Below, piece by piece: positions 57,801 to 64,000 of a DNA stretch of 64,000 bases. Positions within the stretch are counted from its first letter, which is position 1; each line of letters starts with the position of its first letter. The notes under the pieces were generated by a model that saw only the letters and a list, made by a program, of their open reading frames with translations, was not told the origin of the DNA and did not search any database. Both the position numbers and the translations under genes were made by a program. Origin of the DNA: Falciphora oryzae (lineage: Eukaryota; Ascomycota; Sordariomycetes; Magnaporthales; Magnaporthaceae); the NCBI GenBank assembly GCA_000733355.1, contig JNVV01000001.1, positions 2,500,219-2,564,218 on the forward strand. The letters are read 5' to 3'.

Positions 57801-60800
57801 GGACTATTCCCAGCTGAAGCCACGTCTCGAACAGGTTCCCTTCCCTCCTCTTCCTCTCCATCCCTGGAGTCGCATGATCCGGCACACATGGTCGTCGTGA
57901 GGGCTAGGCGGATAGTTGTCGACGAGTGAAGGACTGGGTTCGGCGTAGTCGGAGGTCCCATCGAATCCCGGCTAATTGCATCAACATACCCCCTCTTTCT
58001 CTTTCCATGATGGTGAGTAGCCTCACTTGCCCACATATTCTCTCACACACAGTGTACCTGTGAGTCCATTATCCTGGCCACTCTCAAGTCTCTCCTCCTC
58101 TTCCACGAGGGTCTCGACCTCGTTCTGTTATCCTATCAGGGTCCAGATATGGTCGAAGACGACCAGGGATGTGAATACCCCACGTGAGGCGCTAGCGTTG
58201 TTGGATCTCGACCATGACTGAGGGGCTATGTGGGGTAATGACTCTTTGACAGTAGAACCCGGAGGCGAAGGCAGAGACGACGATGTGTGTAAGGCATCAG
58301 CGGATGGGGCCGTGGGTTATATGTATCGACCACCCCGGGCTGAAGCATCGGTGGTCCGGAAGTTACCTTCCCGTCGAAGGGTTGGTGATGTGCAGATCAT
58401 CGGAGGTAGGTGCTTCTGGAAGAGGGAGGAGGCTCAAAGTCTCCACCCCTTTTTGTAAACCTCCTTGACTACACCGAATCGCCAAGCCCGAAGAGATATG
58501 AACGAGAGGAGGGGGTGGCACGCTTGGGAGGGGCTTCAGCTGGCTTGTTTATAGTATGTACATACATCACCAACGCGCGTCCGTGGGCAATGATGCTATA
58601 TCTGTTCGGGAAAGGGGTGGGGTGCAACCCTCGGCGCCGAAATGCCCCATGTCGATGTACATAGGGAGGGAGTCATGAAGAAGCAGCAGTCATCAAACCG
58701 CCGCCCGGATCGGTCCCCAGCGTGCAGCGGCAAGTTGGGCAAAGCAAGCAAGCAGCCGCCGTGTCTATGTGCGTGTGCCAGGGTTTCAAGACGATGGCGG
58801 CAGGCAGGACCAGTAATAGGTCCAAAAAGAGGCAAAAAAACCAGGAATACAGGAACAGATGGGAGGCGGTGGCTGGCGTTTGTGAGCCCCAAAGGGTGCG
58901 CCGCACACCTCATAGCTGCTGCCGTCGTTTCAGACCGGCAGCTTCCACGAACTTGTCACGGCGTGTTAGCGCCCGTCCGAACCGAGGTGACATCGCGGGA
59001 GGGGCACGGTTGCCCTTGGCCTCTGTATCTCCTCCTCCTTGGACTTGTCCGACAGACTGAACTCCGTCGTTCTCCGTACCCATTTAGGAACGGATGAGCC
59101 CCTCATTGGCGCAGGGAGGAGATGGGCCGGGACGCCTTGTGGAGTTGATGGGCGCCTGTTGGCATGCCTAGACTCATTCTTCTCCGGAATCGTCTGCATT
59201 GCGTAAGCCTCGACGAGAGGGCCAGCAGAAGCGGCAGCAAGTCGACTTACAAGACGAGCAGCAGGACCCAATCCTCGCTCGCCCGTGATGTACGTCGTCA
59301 TGGGAGATGCCGCGTAGAGCAGCAGGGCCGATATGCAGGCTGGATGTGCTCATCTATTCAACGGTCTCGGTGCCGAAGCCCGCGGTTGGTGGACGGACTT
59401 GCGGCTACTGGCATCGCCGTTGCTGTCTCACATCGCCCGGTGCAACGGCGGTTGAAACAGAGAAAAGACAGTATATGTTGCATGGAAATTCACCGATATA
59501 GGGCTAGTGTAACGCTGGACGTACGGGCGAGCATTCTCATGCTCCATATTGGCCGCCAGGCTCGGTCCCGTGCCCTGAGAAAGTCCGGCCGGACTTGGTA
59601 TGGCAGGGGCAGGCGTCGATGGTCCCATTCACAACTCGCCTTTCACAGGAGGTCCGAGACTTGTGCTCAACCAGTCGGCGTGTTCCCGATGGAGTCATGG
59701 AACCCCCTGACTGACCTCAAGGGCACCTGGCTTCAAGACCACCGGTATCTTCCGCTTCTCTCAACCTTCCCAGAATGTCCGTCAAAGCTTCCTGAGAACA
59801 GGAAAACGAGATATTAGGCTGACAATGCCGCGACAGCAGCGCCCAAAAGCGATGCCAAGAAGACCAAAAACCATACAGCATCGATGCATCGGAACTTGCC
59901 AGGCTCATGCATATGGATTTGCAAAGAAGTCGGTGCTTAGAACGTCCGGTGTCCTTGCCAGGGAGGCCACGGGGGAGCGGAGGTCGGAGCTTGACAAGCG
60001 CCGACGCCTGTGCAACCCTCGACGGTGGCATATTTTGCGCTAGGGAATGTTCATTGCGTCGGTTCCTGGCATGGAGCCACTGGGCTTTGAATGCAACTCT
60101 CTGGCGCAGATTGACAACTCCAAGCTTCCTGCCCGCTTGCGCCTTTGACTACAGTCTCGAGAACAGACGCAACTTTGCTGTCCGTCCGGACGGCTTCAGT
60201 GGGACGAGCTGCTGCCTCCTGCTTCCCCAGGCTCGCGGTGCACGATATATGGGTGTGACATGCCCTGGAGTCGAATTTCGGCCAAGACCGAGATCGTCAA
60301 GCCAGCAAGGCAGCAGCGAGGGGTGCGGCGCGGACGGAGATCCGAAAAAGGGCCTCCGGACGAACAGCCGTCCATCAAAGCCTTTGCCAGGGCAGGCAAG
60401 CTGCGATGCATGCATCCACTGAGGGGACAGCAGTATTTGGGAGAAGTCCTGCCGATCGGGGGACGTTCGCAGCCCAGCGCCGGCCAGGCGAAGGATTGCG
60501 ATTTGCGGACATTGCCATGCGCGCTGGAGCCCCAAGGCGCAGCAAGTTGGGGGTCCGAAAGGTGAAAGGTCCGGACGTTACAGAGAGCAGGGAGAAAATG
60601 AAGTCCGTGGGAAGGAATGCCAAGACTAGGCGACGAGGGCCGACTAGGCCGCTCCTCCTGTCTGCCCCCTTGTCCCAACAAAAGGAGAGAGGACGGGCGC
60701 AACATAACAAGCCAGTGCCGTCCGTAGAAGGAATGAAGGGCGCACATAAAGAAACGAGGGCTTGGTGGCTGCCCAGAAACCGACCCCGAGGAAGAGGGCA

Positions 60801-61036
60801 CTCAAACGCCCGTGGCGGGCGCTGAACGGCGATTCAATATCGACATATAGAGCTGAGAGAGAGGCAACCCTCAAGCCCCGAAGCGAGACAAGCTAAGCCC
60901 CCGGCTTTTGCCAGCCTGATAGTAAGTGCCCCTCATCGGCAACAGCGCCCAGGAACAGTCAAGCACGTCACGGCAGAGGTGCACTCGGTAGGGTGTGTCA
61001 AGGCACTGGGGGAGAGCAAGAAGACAAGACACACTC

Positions 61037-61057
61037 CAGCAGCAGCAGCAGCAGCAG
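61037..61057. repeat. CAG trinucleotide repeat
   Basis: Seven tandem CAG units in non-coding sequence. Confidence 0.92.
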
Positions 61058-61540
61058 CGGCAAGACGACGGGTGCTAAAGCAGAGCCCTACCACCTACTG
61101 CTGTCGGTTCTATGCGGCAAGAATTGTGCTAACGCCAACCTGACTGACAGTGAGAGGGGCCGTCGAGCCTGGGCGAAAACTGGTCATGCATGCCATATGC
61201 GGCGTTATCGCCCGAACTCTCCCGAGGTTGGCCCTCATCGTCATCCGAGCTGACCAGATGAGACAAGCCAGACCAGCCAATGAGAAGACAAGGTGATGCT
61301 GCCCACCGAAGCATCTCGTCGTGTTGCCTTCAACACTGGGGAATTTGTTCAGAGCGCCTTGCACAGTCCGCGTTGTTTTGGGCGAACAAACGGCCATGTC
61401 GCCGTCAGGGATAGATTTCAATCCACCCCTCAGTGCCCAAGATGAAGGCACGCGATGGACAACACTGACTCTGACTCCTCAATATTATCGCTGGTCGGCG
61501 GTGTTGGGAGCTCTCGAGGAAGACACGACAGAACAGGGGA

Positions 61541-61574
61541 AAAACAACAACAACAACAACAGCAACAACAACAG
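61541..61574. repeat. AAC trinucleotide repeat, imperfect
   Basis: About eleven AAC/CAA units interrupted by two AGC units; non-coding as far as can be told. Confidence 0.9.
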
Positions 61575-64000
61575 CATTCACTCGAGATTTGTGCTGTGGT
61601 GGGAGTGGGCGGGATGGCCCAACCAACGATCGTTGCTGACAGGCCAGAAGACGAACGGACATGGCCAGACCCCAGCAACGAAAATACGACACGAAAGGAC
61701 TGTGAGGATTGCAGACCGGTCGCCACGCAGCGCAGGCCGGTAGGACCCAAATGCGGGCTTCGGCCGACCGACATACTTGACCGACCGGGGCCGACATGCA
61801 ATCTGCTGCTGCCGCATCTCTTGTCCCGCCTGCGCTCCGAGCTGGAACCAACCACGGGCTACAGCCGTTGTCGCTTTTGCTGGCACCGTTTGCGACTCCC
61901 CATTCCTTTCTTTTCTGTTAGATTGTCGCATGCTCTCGAGTGAGATTGGCGATGGGCACAGGGTCTCCTACCACGCCTACCCACCCCCTGGTTCCCTTGC
62001 TCGGTGCCATCCTCCTTCCAGTCGACATGACAGGACAAGCACCACGCACCACCTCCCACTCCAGCCTACCAAGCATTCCTCCCAACAAGCCCTGTCGGGC
62101 GCCGAAGCCTATCGTGGATATCCCGGGAGTGGGACCCCCGACCTTTGCGTTGCAGCCTCCTCATTCGAAGCCGAAGATGGAGCCCACATCGGATCTTCTC
62201 GCCCGCCCACACACACAACACACATGGGTTGTAAAGTTGCAGCCCGCCCACGGGCGCTGCCCGCGTTGCACCACCTCACCACCTATCGCCATTGAGTGGG
62301 GGCGTGATCGATATCTCGGTCGCGACGGCTGCTGGCAGCCCAACACGAGCGCCTAGCGCAGCACATTTCGGCACAGACCTCAGCCACTTACACAACGGAA
62401 CCGTCGGCGTTCCCTTCCCTCGTCTTTCTGCCCTTCCCCAAAGACCCCAGCATCGTACCCCCTAGCATCCCTCCCATCCACCCTTGCTATCCCAACCACT
62501 CTGTGATGCCCGGGGCGGAGATGACCCGAGCGGGGGCGTACCGGGTTCTGCGTGCGTTGTTCGCGCGCAGAGACCGCCACCCACATCTCCAACCCCGTAT
62601 CCAGTCGTTTTTGTCAAGCTGCTCAGACCTGGGCCCAAGCCCCCACAGTCGCCCGCGGCCTTGGCGGCGCGAGGATGCATTCAATAGTCTCGGCGCAATT
62701 GGCGATCTACGCCCGCATTCCCTGGGCCGGGACAGCCGCCCTGAGTTTCTTTCAGCCTCGCCGCCTGCAGGCCCAAGGTTCAGCGCAGGGCGGCGCCGCA
62801 TTAGCGCGCCACAGGCTGCTCCAAAAAAAAACCGCCGACGGACGCCAATAACCGTCGCTCGGTCCCGACGATGCCGTCAAAGAGGCCTTCCTCTTCCTTT
62901 TTTCTTCTAGCATCTTGGACGCGCACGGCCGCGCAGCTCGCCCGCTGGTTGGTGAAACAATGAAAGGCGGTCTGACTTCAATGATTCGCAATGTTCGAAC
63001 GGCGATTACAATTTACCCCTGCCCAGGTCTGCACGCGCTGAACTAGGCTTCAGGCTTTTCTCTCGGCCCGGGTGTTACTATTCCAGAGGGCCCATGGAAA
63101 GTCAAGGACGAACACGAACGAGTCCTTGCGTTCGCCCACAGGGAACTCGTCTTTGTGGCTTATCCACCTCCCCCCTGACTAGTAGATCTGTGAGATTGTG
63201 AGCGTCACCGTGGTGGCGGCTTTATTGTGCTCAGCAACACACAGTCGGGAATAGCTAGAACCGAGCAAAGACAGGAAAAAAATCAAGAAACACATTTGGA
63301 TACTAAGCAGAAACACTTGCCGCCAGACCGGCGCCACGGCCCGTGCATATTGGGACAAAATCGATGATGGCGATGACAGGATGCCCGCCGCTCGCAATCA
63401 TTGCCATTCCGGTTTCCGATGTCCCTGAAACCGACCGAGACGACGCAGCCAGCCAGTGGGATGACGTGGAGAGAAAAGGCAGCGAGCCAGCCGACACGTG
63501 CCACACGGTGTGCGGCCCGGCGATCGGGCTTCTCAGCCCGGGCTATCCACGACTGCCCCGGGTGCGACGAGCTGGCCCAACCTCGTGCGGGCCAGGATGA
63601 GGTTTGCTGCTTACCGAGTCTGCGTCGATATGAGCACTAAGCCGGCAAGCGGCTGTCGGCAAGCATCTTGCCTGCACCAGGACCTAGGACCGGAAACAAA
63701 ATAGACAAGACACACAAGAGCCAATAAACGACAAACGAAGTGCGATGACGGCAGCGCGCCTCGGGTGCCCACGAGTCACAGGCGCTATTCCGTGACCGTT
63801 TTCTGTTTTTGTTTTCCATCTGAACTTTTCTGATCTGCCGCGCTCCCACGACACAGCCGCGGGCAAGCCCCCCCGGTCTTCCTCTGGCATGCGTGCGTCC
63901 TGCTTGTTGGTGCGGCTGAGAAGGCGGGCGCCGATCACTCCCCCTCCCAGCGCCTGCGCGTCGATACCCAACCTGTCAGGGGCTGCCAATCGACGCCGTT

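Larger units (their letters stand above)
54891..64000. other. 9.1 kb without a supported gene
   Basis: Beyond the 3' end of the 195-aa gene I find no protein I recognise on either strand. Frames up to about 217 codons occur, mostly Arg/Ser/Pro/His-rich. Several short frames with more protein-like composition (around 55970-56280 plus, 56374-56670 plus and 58966-59640 minus) could be exons or gene remnants, but I could not chain them through consistent splice phases. Microsatellites occur at 61037-61057 and 61541-61574. No transposase, reverse transcriptase, tRNA or rRNA was seen. It may be regulatory sequence for a gene to the right, lineage-specific genes, or decayed sequence. Confidence 0.5.

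Noticed and set aside
58966..60031. Possible multi-exon minus-strand gene (hydrophobic segment then a charged tail)
   Set aside because: One intron (donor GTAAGT near 59245) works in phase, but the neighbouring candidate exons cannot be joined without a frame break, and nothing is recognisable. Kept only as part of the gene-desert finding.

Overview
This window is nuclear DNA from a filamentous ascomycete (Pezizomycotina, most likely a Sordariomycete). The evidence is short spliceosomal introns (57-180 nt; donors mostly GTRNGT, branch points near CTAAC/CTAAT, acceptors YAG), GC-rich coding sequence, AT-rich untranslated regions with very long A/T homopolymers, and recognisable fungal proteins (SNF1, a Ste7/MEK2-type MAPKK, NCE102-like MARVEL protein, Spt6, Dpb2). 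I see no bacterial, phage, CRISPR or intact transposon sequence.

Layout: 1-4437 has no supported gene. A small unrecognised gene lies at 4438-4851. Then 6.8 kb has no supported gene up to an NCE102-like gene (11693-12217, minus). From about 14.5 to 54.9 kb the window is gene-dense. In order: MIM2-like mitochondrial import subunit (minus), eIF2-beta (plus), a FAD-dependent oxidoreductase (plus), a PNGase A-type membrane-anchored amidase (minus), SNF1 kinase (minus), a DUF92/TMEM19 membrane protein (plus), an Osh3-type oxysterol-binding protein (minus), Spt6 (minus), a Ste7/MEK2-type MAPKK (plus), a HAD-family hydrolase (minus), a large ArAE/BRE4-like membrane protein (plus), Dpb2 of DNA polymerase epsilon (minus, interrupted by an N gap) and a small probably mitochondrial protein (plus). 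The last 9.1 kb (54891-64000) holds no gene I can support.

The genes form no pathway or cluster. They are conserved housekeeping and signalling genes in a mix of head-to-head, tail-to-tail and tandem orders. I rebuilt exons by joining frames at canonical splice sites. For every spliced gene without an assembly gap the phases close to an open frame, which is the main support for the models.

I did not find an undescribed system. The points most worth checking are: a 17-nt exact match to the end of the Illumina Read 2 adapter at 39796-39812; an N gap in DPB2 whose printed length does not keep the reading frame; loss of the NGGH motif in the FAD oxidoreductase; a histidine-to-arginine change in the lipid-binding signature of the Osh3-like protein, which also carries a perfect FFAT motif; a stop-free 66-nt intron in SNF1; and a uORF whose stop overlaps the start codon of the ArAE-like gene.
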